Assembly: GCF_001685015.1 (NCBI RefSeq)
Contig: NZ_MAYT01000028.1
Location: forward strand, 246,060 to 310,059
DNA length: 64,000 nt
Direction: 5' to 3'
Origin: Pseudobacillus wudalianchiensis
GTDB taxonomy: Bacteria; Bacillota; Bacilli; Bacillales; Domibacillaceae
Under the pieces are notes generated by a model. The model worked only from the letters and a program-made list of their open reading frames with translations, did no database searches and had not been told where the DNA came from. This document shows, in pieces, positions 30,007-39,768 of this stretch (its first letter is position 1; every line of letters begins with the position of its first letter). A program made the translations under genes and the position numbers.

Positions 30007-30268
30007 TTTTTTCAATCCTTTCCGTACAGCTTCTAATATGTATTCTTGTTTAAGCAAGCCTTTTTCTATTTTAACTAAAAAAAGAGCAGGATGCGACTTC
30101 TTTTCAGAAAAAATCACAACGACCATGTTACCACAAATTCTGTTTTTTGCATGATTTTTTAGTCATGAATTTATGATTTTATCTTAATAAATGAAATACC
30201 CGCCGATAAAAACGGCGGGAAATCAAGAATTTATCTAGTGAGCCATTTAAATAGCTTAATTCTGAACG

Positions 30269-32185
30269 TTAATTCATAAATAGCCTAATAGTGGATCCAA
30301 CTTCTACCTTTGTACCTGCCTCTGGAGATTGTTGGATAACATTTTGGCCGCTTCCTTCCACTTCAAGCTTAAAGTTATAGAGCTGTAACGAAAGATCTTT
30401 TTTATTCATCCCTTTAAAATTCGGCACTTCTACAATTTGTGGATCATTCCAAAATGTTTCTTTTTCAATTTGTTTTTTGCGCGGCTTTACATCAAGCACC
30501 TGCAAACTATCTTCCATAATCTTCCCGACAATCGGAGCGGCTACAGTTCCACCGAATTGGATGGTTCCCTTTGGATTATCAATCGCTGTATATACAACAA
30601 TTTGCGGGTTATCTGCTGGGGCTACTCCAATAAAAGACACGATGTGATTGTTTTCAAGATAACGGCCATCTTTTGCTTTTTGAGCCGTTCCTGTTTTTCC
30701 GCCTACCCGATAACCCTCAATAAAGGCATTTCTACCAGTTCCTCTCGCTACTACACTTTCAAGAGCAAAACGAATTTTTTCTGAGGTTTCTGCTGAAATG
30801 ACGCGTCTTTTAGCAACAGGCGCCTTTCTTTTCACAACTTCGCCTGTCGTTGGATCAATGAGTTCCTTTGCCACGTATGGTTGATAGAGAATCCCGCCAT
30901 TGACAGCCGCAGAAACAGCGGCAGCCTGCTGAATAGGTGTCACAGCTACACCTTGTCCAAAAGCAGTCGTAGCCTGCTCTACCGGGCCGACCCTATCCAT
31001 GTTGAAGAGAATTCCTTTCCCCTCTCCTTGCAAGTCAATGCCTGTCTTTTGTCCGAAGCCGAAATCACGGATATACTCGAACAATTTTTTCTTTCCAAGA
31101 CGCTCTCCAAGCTCTACGAAGCCCGGGTTGCAAGAATTTTCAACAACTTCTAAGAAGGATTGATGACCGTGGCCGCCTTTTTTCCAGCACCGCAACCTTG
31201 CTCCTCCCACTTCCACAGCGCCCGAATCATGAAAATGATCTTTATATAAATCTACTTTCTTTTCTTCCAGAGCAGCGGCTAACGTAATAATTTTGAAAGT
31301 AGAACCAGGTTCATACGTGCTCCAAATCGGTAAATTACGGTTATAAATTTCAGGAGAGACCTTTTGGAATTGTTCGGGATTAAAGGAAGGCCGGCTCGCC
31401 ATCGCCAAAATTTCTCCATTGTTTGGATTCATCGCAATGGCAATTGCTCCGTCCGGTTCATACTTTGCTTCCGCAATATCAAGCTCTCTCTCAACAATCG
31501 TTTGAATATTGGAATCAATCGTCAGCTTTAAATCTAGTCCATCTACCGGAGCTGCATATCCATCCGGCATTTGTGGCATCCGCTTCCCTTTTGCATCGGA
31601 AAAAAATCTCATTGATCCTTTTGCTCCGCTTAATTCTTTATCATAAAAGGCTTCAAGCCCCATAAGCCCCTGATTATCAATTCCCGCAAAACCGAGAACG
31701 TGAGCTAAACTTTTGCCGAAAGGATAATGCCTTTTTGAATCTTCCGCAATATACACTCCCTTAATGCCCAGCCGACGTACTTCCTCAGCTTTTTCAAAAG
31801 AAATTTTTCTTCCCTCAGGATGAATTCTTTCAATCGATGACTTTTTTGTTAAATGAAGATAGGCTTTTTTCTCTGTAATATTTAAGACGGATGCCAGCTT
31901 TTTTGCCGCTTCCTCCGGATTTTCTATTTGGCGTGGAACAACATAAACAGTAGGTGCACTTTTATTCTCTGCTAAGGCGACTCCGTTTCGATCAACGATC
32001 TTGCCCCTTTCCGGTTCAAACGGAATGTTTCGACTCCATAAATCCTGTGCCTTGTCCGTTAAATCGTCCCCCAAAGCAAACTGGACGTAACCAAGCCTCA
32101 GCCCGATCACCATAAAAATGGTTATGCCAGCGAGCAATGCAAAAACAAGCCGCTTCCTAATCGTAACAGCCGAAACCCTTCTCAA
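30269..32185 (-). CDS. spoVD: sporulation-specific penicillin-binding protein SpoVD
   Basis: Class B transpeptidase needed for spore cortex. The 638 residues: short cytoplasmic start, one membrane helix (residues about 9-31), PBP dimerisation domain, transpeptidase domain with the active-site serine in STYEPGSTFKIIT (STFK near residue 295), SCN in ENSCNPGF, KTGT in VGGKTGTAQK, then one PASTA domain (residues about 580-638, VEVPNFKGMNKKDLSLQL). The start is TTG at 32185 behind GGAGG at 8 nt. A sigma-E-like promoter lies upstream. Confidence 0.97.
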   Translation of the reverse strand: MRRVSAVTIRKRLVFALLAGITIFMVIGLRLGYVQFALGDDLTDKAQDLWSRNIPFEPERGKIVDRNGVALAENKSAPTVYVVPRQIENPEEAAKKLASVLNITEKKAYLHLTKKSSIERIHPEGRKISFEKAEEVRRLGIKGVYIAEDSKRHYPFGKSLAHVLGFAGIDNQGLMGLEAFYDKELSGAKGSMRFFSDAKGKRMPQMPDGYAAPVDGLDLKLTIDSNIQTIVERELDIAEAKYEPDGAIAIAMNPNNGEILAMASRPSFNPEQFQKVSPEIYNRNLPIWSTYEPGSTFKIITLAAALEEKKVDLYKDHFHDSGAVEVGGARLRCWKKGGHGHQSFLEVVENSCNPGFVELGERLGKKKLFEYIRDFGFGQKTGIDLQGEGKGILFNMDRVGPVEQATTAFGQGVAVTPIQQAAAVSAAVNGGILYQPYVAKELIDPTTGEVVKRKAPVAKRRVISAETSEKIRFALESVVARGTGRNAFIEGYRVGGKTGTAQKAKDGRYLENNHIVSFIGVAPADNPQIVVYTAIDNPKGTIQFGGTVAAPIVGKIMEDSLQVLDVKPRKKQIEKETFWNDPQIVEVPNFKGMNKKDLSLQLYNFKLEVEGSGQNVIQQSPEAGTKVEVGSTIRLFMN

Positions 32186-32212
32186 GCATGTCCCCTCCTC
32201 TCACTCTCCTTC

Positions 32213-32240
32213 AATATATGTAAAAAGCCAAGGATTATGA
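32213..32240 (-). promoter_or_regulatory. sigma-E-type promoter of spoVD
   Basis: TCATAAT (complement of 32234-32240), 13 bp, CATATATT (complement of 32213-32220) resembles the SigE consensus (KMATATT, CATACANT). SigE control of spoVD is known in B. subtilis. Confidence 0.6.
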
Positions 32241-32247
32241 TTACAAG

Positions 32248-32286
32248 AAAAGCGGTAGGTGCTTGATTAGCACGTACAGCTGGACA
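32248..32286 (+). repeat. interspersed hairpin element B1 (termini only)
   Basis: 39 bp: AAAAGCGGTAGGTGCT, a few bases, then AGCACGTACAGCTGGACA. Contains both ends of the family with almost no interior; GTGCT/AGCAC still pair. Begins exactly 7 bp from the -35 of the spoVD promoter, the same spacing as element A1 to the sigG promoter. Confidence 0.75.
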
Positions 32287-32290
32287 CTAG

Positions 32291-32443
32291 AAAAGCGGAA
32301 ACGGCTGTTCAGTGTTCAGCGGCGTAAGAGCTGGACGGAGCCGCCTGAGATAAAGGAAACACAAAGAGCGTGAGCGATTCGATGTTGACTTATCGCAAGA
32401 AGGAGACGGAAGCTCACTAGCCGCTAGCCGTTGCAGCTGGACA
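32291..32443 (+). repeat. interspersed hairpin element B2 (complete type III)
   Basis: 153 bp from AAAAGCGGAAACGGCT to TAGCCGTTGCAGCTGGACA. Interior pairs include CGGCT/AGCCG, GCGGC/GCCGC, GATAA/TTATC and GTGAGC/GCTCAC. The related A5 copy lacks the right half. Confidence 0.85.
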
Positions 32444-32446
32444 AAG

Positions 32447-32505
32447 AAAGACGGCAGGCGCTCGGCGAGGAACTGCTCTTCCAAACTCCGACAGAGAGGA
32501 AAATA
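32447..32505 (+). repeat. interspersed hairpin element B3 (degenerate)
   Basis: Starts AAAGACGGCAGGCGCTC and then matches the interior of C1 (CGAGGAACTGCTCTTCCAAAC against CGAGGAGTTGCTTTTTCAAAC, then TCCGACAGAGAG), before similarity is lost. A decayed type I' copy. Confidence 0.6.
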
Positions 32506-32535
32506 TTCGTATATTCAAGGCTCTGTTTCCTTTAG

Positions 32536-32566
32536 ACATAAGAAAGAGCTGCCAGCGGGCAGCTCT
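32536..32566 (-). terminator. terminator-like hairpin after pbpB
   Basis: Minus strand AGAGCTGCC-CGCT-GGCAGCTCT followed by TTCTT, 15 bp after the pbpB stop. The U-run is short, so it may be partial. Confidence 0.7.
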
Positions 32567-32580
32567 GGCAACTCTTTATC

Positions 32581-34854
32581 CTACTCTGTTGGAGGCTCTT
32601 GATTCTCCTCTGTTGGAGACTCTTGATTCTCTTCTGTTTCCTGTTTTTGAATCTCTTCTTCCTCTTGCTTTCGTTCTTTTTCTTGTTGGTCAAACAGTAA
32701 TTTCTCTTCCTGCTTCATTAACTTTAAGATTAATTTTTGTCCTTTTTTAATAGGGGCACCCGGCTTAATATTCTGGCTTGCGACGTATCCTTCTCCTGTG
32801 TAACTCACTTTTAAGCCAACAAGGCTGGCAGCTTTCATGACGTCACGCAATGACCAGTTTTCCATATTCGGCATCGTCACGGTACCATCTGTTTGCAGGA
32901 TCACCTTTTCACCTTGTAAAATCGTCGAGTCTGCTTCTGGAGATTGGCTAACCACTGTTTTTCCTGTTCCCATCACAATTGGCTCAATCTTATCAGCCTT
33001 TAATTCTCCAACCACTTCACTTAGATTCTCATCTGCAAAGTCCTTCAATTGGATCGCTTTGGCCGCCGGTGTTTGCTTAGGCTCAATATTTAAATATTGT
33101 AAGCTGTTGCGCATAACCGGATTAAATATTTTAGATACAGGAACAGAACCTGCTTCTCCGTTCAGTTTGGGCTGGGCAACCGCTGCATAAACAACTAGCT
33201 GAGGATTTTTAGCAGGTGCCATGCCTAAAAAGGAGAAAATATAATTATTTACCCCATGTAAATAGCCACCTTTAGGATTGGGCATTTGCGCAGTTCCAGT
33301 CTTCCCAGCTACTTCATAGCCCTGAATTTGATAGATTTGCCCTGTACCATGCTCAGCTGTTGTTACGCTCTTTAATACTTCTCTCGTCTTTTCAGCTGTC
33401 TCCTTAGAAATCGGTTCGCCTACTTTCTCAGGTCCGTGCTTTACAATGGCTTTATTTGTTTTATCATCTACTATTTTATCAATCACGTAAGGGCGCATCA
33501 TTTTTCCATCATTTGCAATGGCCGTAGCCGCCTGGACTAATTGCATAGCTGTCACTGTTGTTCCCTGTCCGAACGCCGTAGTGACTTGTTCAAGAGGATA
33601 ATTATAGAGGATCTGTCCTTTTGCTTCATTCGGCAGCCTAATACCTGTTTTCTGCCCAAAATGAAAGTCATCTAAATACTGTCTAAACACCTCTGGCCCC
33701 ATTTTTTCCAGCAAATTAGCCATCGCCACGTTAGAAGATCGCTGTACGCCTTCGAGGTAAGTAATCGTCCCCCAGCCTTGCCCTCCGTTATGATCACGAA
33801 CGGCTTCACGTCCCACTTTGTATCTTCCTGATTTATAAAGTTCATTCGGATGAAAAGCGCCTTCTTCAATCGCAGCGGCCAGCGTGAAAATTTTCATGGT
33901 AGAACCTGGTTCAAATGAATATTCTACAAGATCATTGCTCCAGTTCCGACCAAGACCTTCTCGCGTATCCGGGTGAAAGGTCGGTCGCTGTCCCATCGCA
34001 AGAATCTTTCCTGTTTTAGCATCTGCCACGATAGCAAACGCTTTTCCTGGGCGGTACTCTTTTTCTACTTCATTTAACGCATCTTCTAAAAACGTCTGTA
34101 TCTTTGTATCAATGGTGAGATAAATATCGTCGCCGTCATCTGGTTCTTGAATCATCTGCTTCTTATCTTGAAGCAGATATCCCCACAAGTCGCTTGTATA
34201 TTGGATTTTTCCGTCTTTTCCCCTTAAGTAATCTTCATACGTTTTTTCGATACCCATTTGCCCAACCGTATGATGAAGGATTTGACTGCCTTTTTTCTGT
34301 TCTAACTTTTGTGTAAAACCAATCAAGTGTGAAGCAAATTTACCGTTCGGATAAAAGCGCTTTGAATCTCTTAAAAAGATAATCCCCGGCAACTTTTCCG
34401 CCTCAATCTTCTTTTTTACACTATTTGACAAGTCTCGCCCCTGTTTTCCGAACTCTACTTGAAAGGCGCCTTTTTTCTTTAGTCGCTTTTCAATTTCGCT
34501 TCTATCCATATCAATATACTTAGCCAGCACCTTAGCTGTCTTTTCTGGATCTGTTACATGCTTCGGCTTTTTGGGATTCGTTGTCATAGAGGGGTCTAGG
34601 ATCGCTGCTAATGTAAAAGAAGTAGTATCCTCAGCAATAACAGAGCCATGCTGATCATAGATCGTTCCCCTTTTGGATTCTAATACATCGGTTCGTAAAT
34701 ATTTTTGTAACGCTTCATTTTTCAGAGAGTGACCGTCCGCTTTACCCGATACTTGGATAAAGAGAAAACGGGTAAATAAGACAAAAAAGAGCAGGGCGAA
34801 TATTACAAATAATATCGCTGCTCCTCTTTTCATGTTCATTCGGTTTTCATTCAT
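32581..34854 (-). CDS. pbpB: division-specific penicillin-binding protein 2B
   Basis: Septal class B transpeptidase. The 757 residues: one membrane helix (residues about 12-31), PBP dimerisation domain, transpeptidase domain with STMK in EYSFEPGSTMKIFT near residue 315, SSN in QRSSNVAMAN and KTGT in VAGKTGTAQM. Two PASTA domains follow (VSQSPEADSTILQG and MPNMENWSLRDVMKAASLVG regions, residues about 595-715). The C-terminal tail is acidic and repetitive (ENQESPTEENQEPPTE). Its ATG overlaps the ftsL stop (ATGA). Confidence 0.97.
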   Translation of the reverse strand: MNENRMNMKRGAAILFVIFALLFFVLFTRFLFIQVSGKADGHSLKNEALQKYLRTDVLESKRGTIYDQHGSVIAEDTTSFTLAAILDPSMTTNPKKPKHVTDPEKTAKVLAKYIDMDRSEIEKRLKKKGAFQVEFGKQGRDLSNSVKKKIEAEKLPGIIFLRDSKRFYPNGKFASHLIGFTQKLEQKKGSQILHHTVGQMGIEKTYEDYLRGKDGKIQYTSDLWGYLLQDKKQMIQEPDDGDDIYLTIDTKIQTFLEDALNEVEKEYRPGKAFAIVADAKTGKILAMGQRPTFHPDTREGLGRNWSNDLVEYSFEPGSTMKIFTLAAAIEEGAFHPNELYKSGRYKVGREAVRDHNGGQGWGTITYLEGVQRSSNVAMANLLEKMGPEVFRQYLDDFHFGQKTGIRLPNEAKGQILYNYPLEQVTTAFGQGTTVTAMQLVQAATAIANDGKMMRPYVIDKIVDDKTNKAIVKHGPEKVGEPISKETAEKTREVLKSVTTAEHGTGQIYQIQGYEVAGKTGTAQMPNPKGGYLHGVNNYIFSFLGMAPAKNPQLVVYAAVAQPKLNGEAGSVPVSKIFNPVMRNSLQYLNIEPKQTPAAKAIQLKDFADENLSEVVGELKADKIEPIVMGTGKTVVSQSPEADSTILQGEKVILQTDGTVTMPNMENWSLRDVMKAASLVGLKVSYTGEGYVASQNIKPGAPIKKGQKLILKLMKQEEKLLFDQQEKERKQEEEEIQKQETEENQESPTEENQEPPTE

Positions 34855-35207
34855 TGCGGCTGCACAACCTTAATATTTTGTTCGCTTAGATTCAGACCTA
34901 GTTCCTTGGCACGCTTCCAGATTCTTTCGTATGTACTTTCTTCGCTGACTTGTGCTCGAAGGTCGTGATTAACTTTCTTCTGGTCTTTAATCTGCTGTTC
35001 AACATCTTGGATATCCTTATTCACTTCATAAAGAGCAGCTTGAGTGGATACTACCTTTGCTCCTAAAAAACAAATCATAACGGCAAATAATAAGAACAGC
35101 ACTTTCTCTCCTGGTGTAAACAGACGCTTCGTTACCTGCTGTTTTTTTCGTTTAAATAACTTTCTTTCCTCATGATTAACTTGCTGTTTCCTTGCTAGGT
35201 TACTCAT
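34851..35207 (-). CDS. ftsL: cell-division protein FtsL
   Basis: Small bitopic divisome protein. The 118 residues have a basic cytoplasmic N-terminus (NHEERKLFKRKKQQVTKRLF), one membrane helix (VLFLLFAVMICFLGAKVV, residues about 34-52) and an extracytoplasmic coiled coil (NKDIQDVEQQIKDQKKVNHDLRA region). GGGGTG precedes the ATG. Lies between rsmH and pbpB; partners DivIB and DivIC. Confidence 0.93.
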   Translation of the reverse strand: MSNLARKQQVNHEERKLFKRKKQQVTKRLFTPGEKVLFLLFAVMICFLGAKVVSTQAALYEVNKDIQDVEQQIKDQKKVNHDLRAQVSEESTYERIWKRAKELGLNLSEQNIKVVQPQ

Positions 35208-35221
35208 CTTTTCACCCCTGT

Positions 35222-36160
35222 TTATTTTATTTTTTCCGCGATACGCAGCTTAGCAGAGCGAGCTCGATTATTGTGTTCAAGTTCTTCTTCCGACGGCAAG
35301 ATGGGCTTGCGTGTAATTAGTTTTAACTCGGGTTCATATTCTTTTGGAATCATCGGCAATCCAGGCGGTAACTCCGGTCCCTGACTTGCTTCTTTAAAAA
35401 TAGTTTTGCAAATCCGATCCTCAAGAGAATGAAAGGTAATGACACTTATTCTTCCTTTTGGGTTCAATAACTCAATGGAGGTCTTTAAAGACTCCTCAAA
35501 TACGCGTAATTCATCATTTACAGCAATGCGGATCGCCTGAAAAATACGCTTGGCTGGATGGCCTCCCTTTCTGCGGGCGGGAGCTGGGATTCCTTCCTTA
35601 ATTAATTCGACAAGTTCTCCCGTTGTTTCAATAGACTTTACTTCTCTAGCTGCTTCGATTTTACGGGCAATCTGCTTAGAGAACTTTTCTTCTCCGTATT
35701 GAAAGAAAATTCTCACCAAATCTGCATAATCCCAATGGTTAACTATATCGTAAGCGCTTAGACCGCCAGTTAAATCCATTCTCATATCGAGCGGTGCGTC
35801 GTGATGATAACTGAATCCTCTTTCCGGGGTATCAAGCTGAGGGGAAGAAACTCCAAGATCATATAGGATGCCATCCACTTTATCAACTTGTAATCGTGCA
35901 AGTTCCTCTTTTATATACTTAAAATTACTTTTGACAAATGTAACCCTGTCTCCAAACCGCTCTAGTCTTTCTGCTGCGTGACGAATTGCTGTCTCATCTT
36001 GGTCAAAGGCATAGAGCTTTCCTTTCTCTCCCAGCAACGACAACAAGTACTCGCTATGTCCTGCTCCACCTAGCGTGCAATCGACATAGATTCCATCCGG
36101 CTGTACATTGAGCCCGTCCACTGTCTCTTTCAACAGTACTGTTGTATGTTCGAAATTCAT
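35222..36160 (-). CDS. rsmH: 16S rRNA (cytosine1402-N4)-methyltransferase
   Basis: Methylates N4 of C1402 of 16S rRNA with S-adenosylmethionine (formerly MraW). The 312 residues start [20 protein letters not shown]-binding [14 protein letters not shown] is near residue 28, [21 protein letters not shown] near residue 100, and [13 protein letters not shown] near residue 253. Second gene of the division cluster after mraZ. Confidence 0.98.
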   Translation of the reverse strand: MNFEHTTVLLKETVDGLNVQPDGIYVDCTLGGAGHSEYLLSLLGEKGKLYAFDQDETAIRHAAERLERFGDRVTFVKSNFKYIKEELARLQVDKVDGILYDLGVSSPQLDTPERGFSYHHDAPLDMRMDLTGGLSAYDIVNHWDYADLVRIFFQYGEEKFSKQIARKIEAAREVKSIETTGELVELIKEGIPAPARRKGGHPAKRIFQAIRIAVNDELRVFEESLKTSIELLNPKGRISVITFHSLEDRICKTIFKEASQGPELPPGLPMIPKEYEPELKLITRKPILPSEEELEHNNRARSAKLRIAEKIK

Positions 36161-36182
36161 CTGTCACCATTCCATTCAAAGT

Positions 36183-36614
36183 CTAAATATCAAAGTCAAT
36201 CATGTTTTCTGCTATTTCAGAGAATGACTCTTCCGATTTTATAAAGTAGTCTTCCCATAATGGCTTACTCCAAATCTCAATGCGGTTGGATACTCCCAGA
36301 ATCACGCATTCTTTTTCAAGACGGGCATAGTTAGAAAGTGTCGATGGAATATTGACCCTGCCTTGTTTGTCGAGTTCACAATCATTTGCCCCTGAGAAGA
36401 AAAATCGCATAAAGGCACGTGCATCCTTCTTTGTTAACGGCAGAGCTTTCAACTTCTCTTCAAGCACTTGCCATTCCTCTAATGGATAACCAAACAAACA
36501 TTGGTCAAGCCCTCGCGTAAGCACAAAGTGTTCTCCTAAACGCTCACGCCATTTCACAGGTATGATCAACCGGCCTTTCGCATCAATATTATGATGGTAT
36601 TCACCCATGAACAT
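36183..36614 (-). CDS. mraZ: transcriptional regulator MraZ
   Basis: DNA-binding protein that forms ring oligomers and controls the division cluster. The 143 residues contain two MraZ/AbrB-like repeats, each with the signature D-x-K-G-R ([11 protein letters not shown] near residue 11, [11 protein letters not shown] near residue 83). The ATG at 36614 ([11 protein letters not shown]) follows GGAGGG by 6 nt; a longer frame to 36659 runs through the operator. Probable binding repeats lie just upstream. Confidence 0.96.
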   Translation of the reverse strand: MFMGEYHHNIDAKGRLIIPVKWRERLGEHFVLTRGLDQCLFGYPLEEWQVLEEKLKALPLTKKDARAFMRFFFSGANDCELDKQGRVNIPSTLSNYARLEKECVILGVSNRIEIWSKPLWEDYFIKSEESFSEIAENMIDFDI

Positions 36615-36645
36615 ACCTTTCCCTCCACTTCCATTCCTAACTGTA

Positions 36646-36669
36646 CCACATCCCCCCACTTATCTCCAC
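36646..36669 (-). promoter_or_regulatory. probable MraZ operator (three GTGG repeats)
   Basis: GTGG occurs at the complements of 36666-36669, 36656-36659 and 36646-36649, exactly 10 bp apart (GTGGAGATAA, GTGGGGGGAT, GTGGTACAGT). MraZ is known to bind short direct repeats of this kind upstream of its own gene. Confidence 0.7.
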
Positions 36670-36866
36670 TATTTTTCATTTCTCCAGAAGTGAATAAATC
36701 CCTTCTTCCCTCCTAGTTTTTCGTTCGATGCTTTCTGCTTTGAAAAGCTTTATTTCTACACAGTTGTTTAAGACTAGGGATGACGAAGGATAAATTTCCG
36801 CATCTCTAAACATTTGCTTCTAAAAACGACACCTTTTTTATGAAAAATGAAGGATTTTCCCGGGCA
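36670..36866. other. upstream region of mraZ
   Basis: About 200 bp without a gene between the MraZ operator and the bshC terminator. It must hold the mraZ promoter, but no convincing -35/-10 pair was recognised. Confidence 0.4.
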
Positions 36867-36899
36867 ATAAAAAAACAGCTGTCTTAAGAGACAGCTGTT
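36867..36899 (-). terminator. terminator after bshC
   Basis: AACAGCTGTCT and AGACAGCTGTT arms with a 4-nt loop, followed by seven U residues on the minus strand. Lies 96 bp after the bshC stop. Confidence 0.9.
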
Positions 36900-36994
36900 G
36901 ACTGTTGATCGCTTTCTTTATCGCTCACCTGAAAGCATTAAAAATAAGTGTTATTGATACTTTCCAATAACCGTTTATCATAACGGCTATTCGC

Positions 36995-38623
36995 TTATAT
37001 TTTCACTAAATAATGATCGCCAGTAAAAGTAAACTCAAGCTCCATTAATTCATGAATGAAGTCTGGGCCATATTTATTTAAATACTCATATACATTTCTA
37101 ATACGCTCCTGGGGAGACTGAATAGGCCTAAGCGCATTTTGCAGCTTATCATACTTTTGCAATACGATAGCGTGTCGTCTTCGAATCATCTCATCTGTTT
37201 TACGGGTTAAAAAAGCAAGCTGATTTAAATGGAAGTCGCGATTTTTGAAGATAATCGGAACGGTTTCTTTATGCAAATCTTGGGCACGCTTTTCTAGTTC
37301 ATCGTATTGCTCCATTAAAGATTGTTGAACACCGGCAATCATTTCATGAAAATGATCATCTCTAACAGAATGCCAAAATGCCTCTTTCTGCTCCGCTACT
37401 CCCTGTTGAACGGCTGAAGAAAGCGAAATATGAAGCTCCTCCAAATCCCTGGCAACAGCTCTTTCCACAATCGTCATATTCAAACGAGCTTCAATCGGCG
37501 GCATTTTCATATCAAGCCGTTCAAACGCACCTTTAAGCTCTGCCCAGTAAGCAATTTCCCCTGGACCAGCAATAAAAGCAAGCGTCGGAAACAACCATTC
37601 CTGCATAAGCGGACGGGTAACGACATTATTGCTAAACTTTTCCGGTTCTTTTTCAAGAAGGGCTAGAAGCTCGGCTTTTTCATACTGGATATCTCTATTT
37701 TTACTTGAGAAGACTTCGGTATGCGGGTTATATTCTAACAAGACTCGCTCTTCATTTTCATAGAGAAACAAATTAGCAGCAGAAGAAGATAACTCGATCA
37801 TCTGATTGAATTCCAAATTGGACATAATCTTTTGGCTCTGCTCGACTGCCTCTGTAATCTCCTCAGCCTGTTCAATCAATTGTTTGAAAAAAGGTTTTTC
37901 TAATTCGCGCAACGGCTTATAAGCAGAATCAATTAACAATAATCCATAGCGATTAAATAAAGCATGAATTAACCGGCTAAAGAAGTCAGTTATCGTATTT
38001 GCTTTTTCCGCCTCTTCACAAATATGATTCAATAGCTCATTCGTATAGTTTGTTTCTCCAAATTTAGAAAAGATTTTCTTAATCCAGCTTATCATTTGCT
38101 GCTTATCGTATTGAATGTCGGATACTATTTTCTTTCCAATTATCCGCTCCGGATAAGTCATCTTTTCCATCATCGATTCACTTTCTACATACACATGGTT
38201 AACCTCAGGAAAATCATGGTCTTCCCCTGCAATCCAAAACACGGGTACAACCGGAATACTTAATTCTTGTTCTTTTTCCCGCGCTAATTTAATAATAGAA
38301 ATCACTTTATGAATCGTATAAAGCGGTCCTGTTAAAAGACCAGCTTGCTGTCCACCGATCACAACGGCAGAACGTTCATCTTTTAATTTTTCTAGAGAAG
38401 CCATTACCTCTGCAGAAGAAGTAAAGGGCTTCATATACGCCTCAATGCATGCAGCAAGGGACTCTCGCATATAAGTACGTGCCTGCAAATCTGCGACTCT
38501 TTTTTCATAAACACCTTGATCTGACAAGTTGTAATGAAAAAAGTCCGTTACAGGTGCTTCCTGCTTTAGATAGAGAGAAGCAAACCGGTTAATTGCAGGA
38601 ACAGAAAGTGCTGCCAATTCCAT
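36995..38623 (-). CDS. bshC: bacillithiol biosynthesis cysteine-adding enzyme
   Basis: Adds cysteine to glucosaminyl-malate in the last step of bacillithiol synthesis. The 542-residue protein is full-length for the family (B. subtilis about 539): it has SAVVIGGQQAGLLTGPLYTIHK near residue 87, VPVFWIAGEDHDFPEVNH near residue 126, and a long C-terminal coiled coil (residues about 385-505). GGAAG precedes the ATG. Ends in its own terminator; not in an operon with the division genes. Confidence 0.96.
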   Translation of the reverse strand: MELAALSVPAINRFASLYLKQEAPVTDFFHYNLSDQGVYEKRVADLQARTYMRESLAACIEAYMKPFTSSAEVMASLEKLKDERSAVVIGGQQAGLLTGPLYTIHKVISIIKLAREKEQELSIPVVPVFWIAGEDHDFPEVNHVYVESESMMEKMTYPERIIGKKIVSDIQYDKQQMISWIKKIFSKFGETNYTNELLNHICEEAEKANTITDFFSRLIHALFNRYGLLLIDSAYKPLRELEKPFFKQLIEQAEEITEAVEQSQKIMSNLEFNQMIELSSSAANLFLYENEERVLLEYNPHTEVFSSKNRDIQYEKAELLALLEKEPEKFSNNVVTRPLMQEWLFPTLAFIAGPGEIAYWAELKGAFERLDMKMPPIEARLNMTIVERAVARDLEELHISLSSAVQQGVAEQKEAFWHSVRDDHFHEMIAGVQQSLMEQYDELEKRAQDLHKETVPIIFKNRDFHLNQLAFLTRKTDEMIRRRHAIVLQKYDKLQNALRPIQSPQERIRNVYEYLNKYGPDFIHELMELEFTFTGDHYLVKI

Positions 38624-38700
38624 GTATGTACTTCCTTTCTTCGCGCATTTTTACTTTTTTGAGTATATCATTTCTCCTAAAAAAGAAACAATATTGCGCT

Positions 38701-39597
38701 TTACTCTGCCCATCCCTCTTCAAGACCCTTAACCATGTTGTACAAGGTCTCCAACACAGGTAGATGAAGTCCTTTTTCAGCACCCTCTGAGAGAACATAG
38801 CCAAGAATCGCATCAACTTCAGTAGGGCGTTTGGCCTCAACATCTTTCAGCATAGACGAACGATTCATGGCAGTTGTCCGGCATATATTTATAATTTCAT
38901 CCCAGGACTCTGCCTTCATCTTATTCTCAAATACAGAAAGAAACTCTCTATAAATTGTCTCAGCCATTTTTAAATAGTACGGATTGTTTACAAGTTCACC
39001 ATTTGGCACTCGTAAAATCGCTGTTAATGGGTTAATGACTACGTTTGCCGCGATTTTTCCGAGCAGCATCGTTTCGTAATCTAAGCGCCATTCAAATCGA
39101 AAGTTCTCTTTTGTTCGTTTTGTAACCGCCCCGATCACTTGCTGACTGCCACGGTATACAGCTATATTTGTTTTTCCCCGGCCACGAACGTCAATATGAC
39201 TAGGCCCATACTTGAAAACCCCGTGTTCAACGGCAGCTACATATATATCAGGATGTGGAAGCTTCTCTAAAGCAGCAATATGGCTCATTCCATTTTGCAA
39301 GAATACGAGTGCAGGATGCGAAGTGATTTTTTCTAATAGAGAAAGAATAGCTGGCAGCTTATATTGCTTTACAGCGATAAATAAACATTCCGGTGTATAG
39401 GAGGGCAGTTCAGCTATCGGCATTGCTTTAACAAAGTGAACCGTTGTGGCTCCTTTTTCCTCTATTGTGATACCACTCTCATTAATGATATCTGCTTGCT
39501 CTTTCGTTCTTGTGAAAAGTGTAATAGGAAACCATTCTGCTAAGCTTGCGGCAAAAAAGAGGCCAATAGCCCCGCCGCCAATTATCCCAACCTTCAC
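38701..39597 (-). CDS. panE: 2-dehydropantoate 2-reductase family protein
   Basis: NADPH-dependent reductase fold; in B. subtilis the gene at this place (ylbQ) encodes ketopantoate reductase of pantothenate synthesis. The 298 residues start with the dinucleotide loop KVGIIGGGAIGLFFA; VKQYKLPAI, FLQNGMSHI near residue 99, KIAANVVINPLTAIL near residue 185 and SSMLKDVEAKRPTEVDAILG near residue 250 are family segments. GTG start at 39597 behind AAAGGGG. CoaD elsewhere in this window acts later in the same coenzyme A pathway. Confidence 0.9.
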   Translation of the reverse strand: MKVGIIGGGAIGLFFAASLAEWFPITLFTRTKEQADIINESGITIEEKGATTVHFVKAMPIAELPSYTPECLFIAVKQYKLPAILSLLEKITSHPALVFLQNGMSHIAALEKLPHPDIYVAAVEHGVFKYGPSHIDVRGRGKTNIAVYRGSQQVIGAVTKRTKENFRFEWRLDYETMLLGKIAANVVINPLTAILRVPNGELVNNPYYLKMAETIYREFLSVFENKMKAESWDEIINICRTTAMNRSSMLKDVEAKRPTEVDAILGYVLSEGAEKGLHLPVLETLYNMVKGLEEGWAE

Positions 39598-39652
39598 ATC
39601 TTTTTGCCCCTTTCACAAGAAATGAATCATTTTTTGAGTAAATTCGCCAAAT

Positions 39653-39666
39653 TGAAAGCGTTCCCA
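39653..39666 (+). promoter_or_regulatory. cre-like sequence upstream of ylbP
   Basis: TGAAAGCGTTCCCA matches the CcpA operator consensus TGWAANCGNTNWCA at all but one position. It lies between divergent panE and ylbP. Confidence 0.3.
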
Positions 39667-39768
39667 CAAGGGGTATTCATTTCTATCTGTTTCTATTATA
39701 TAATGAATATATATATAAGCTTAATAAATTTGTTTATTTTTTATACAAGATTGAGGAGGAGTCACAAA

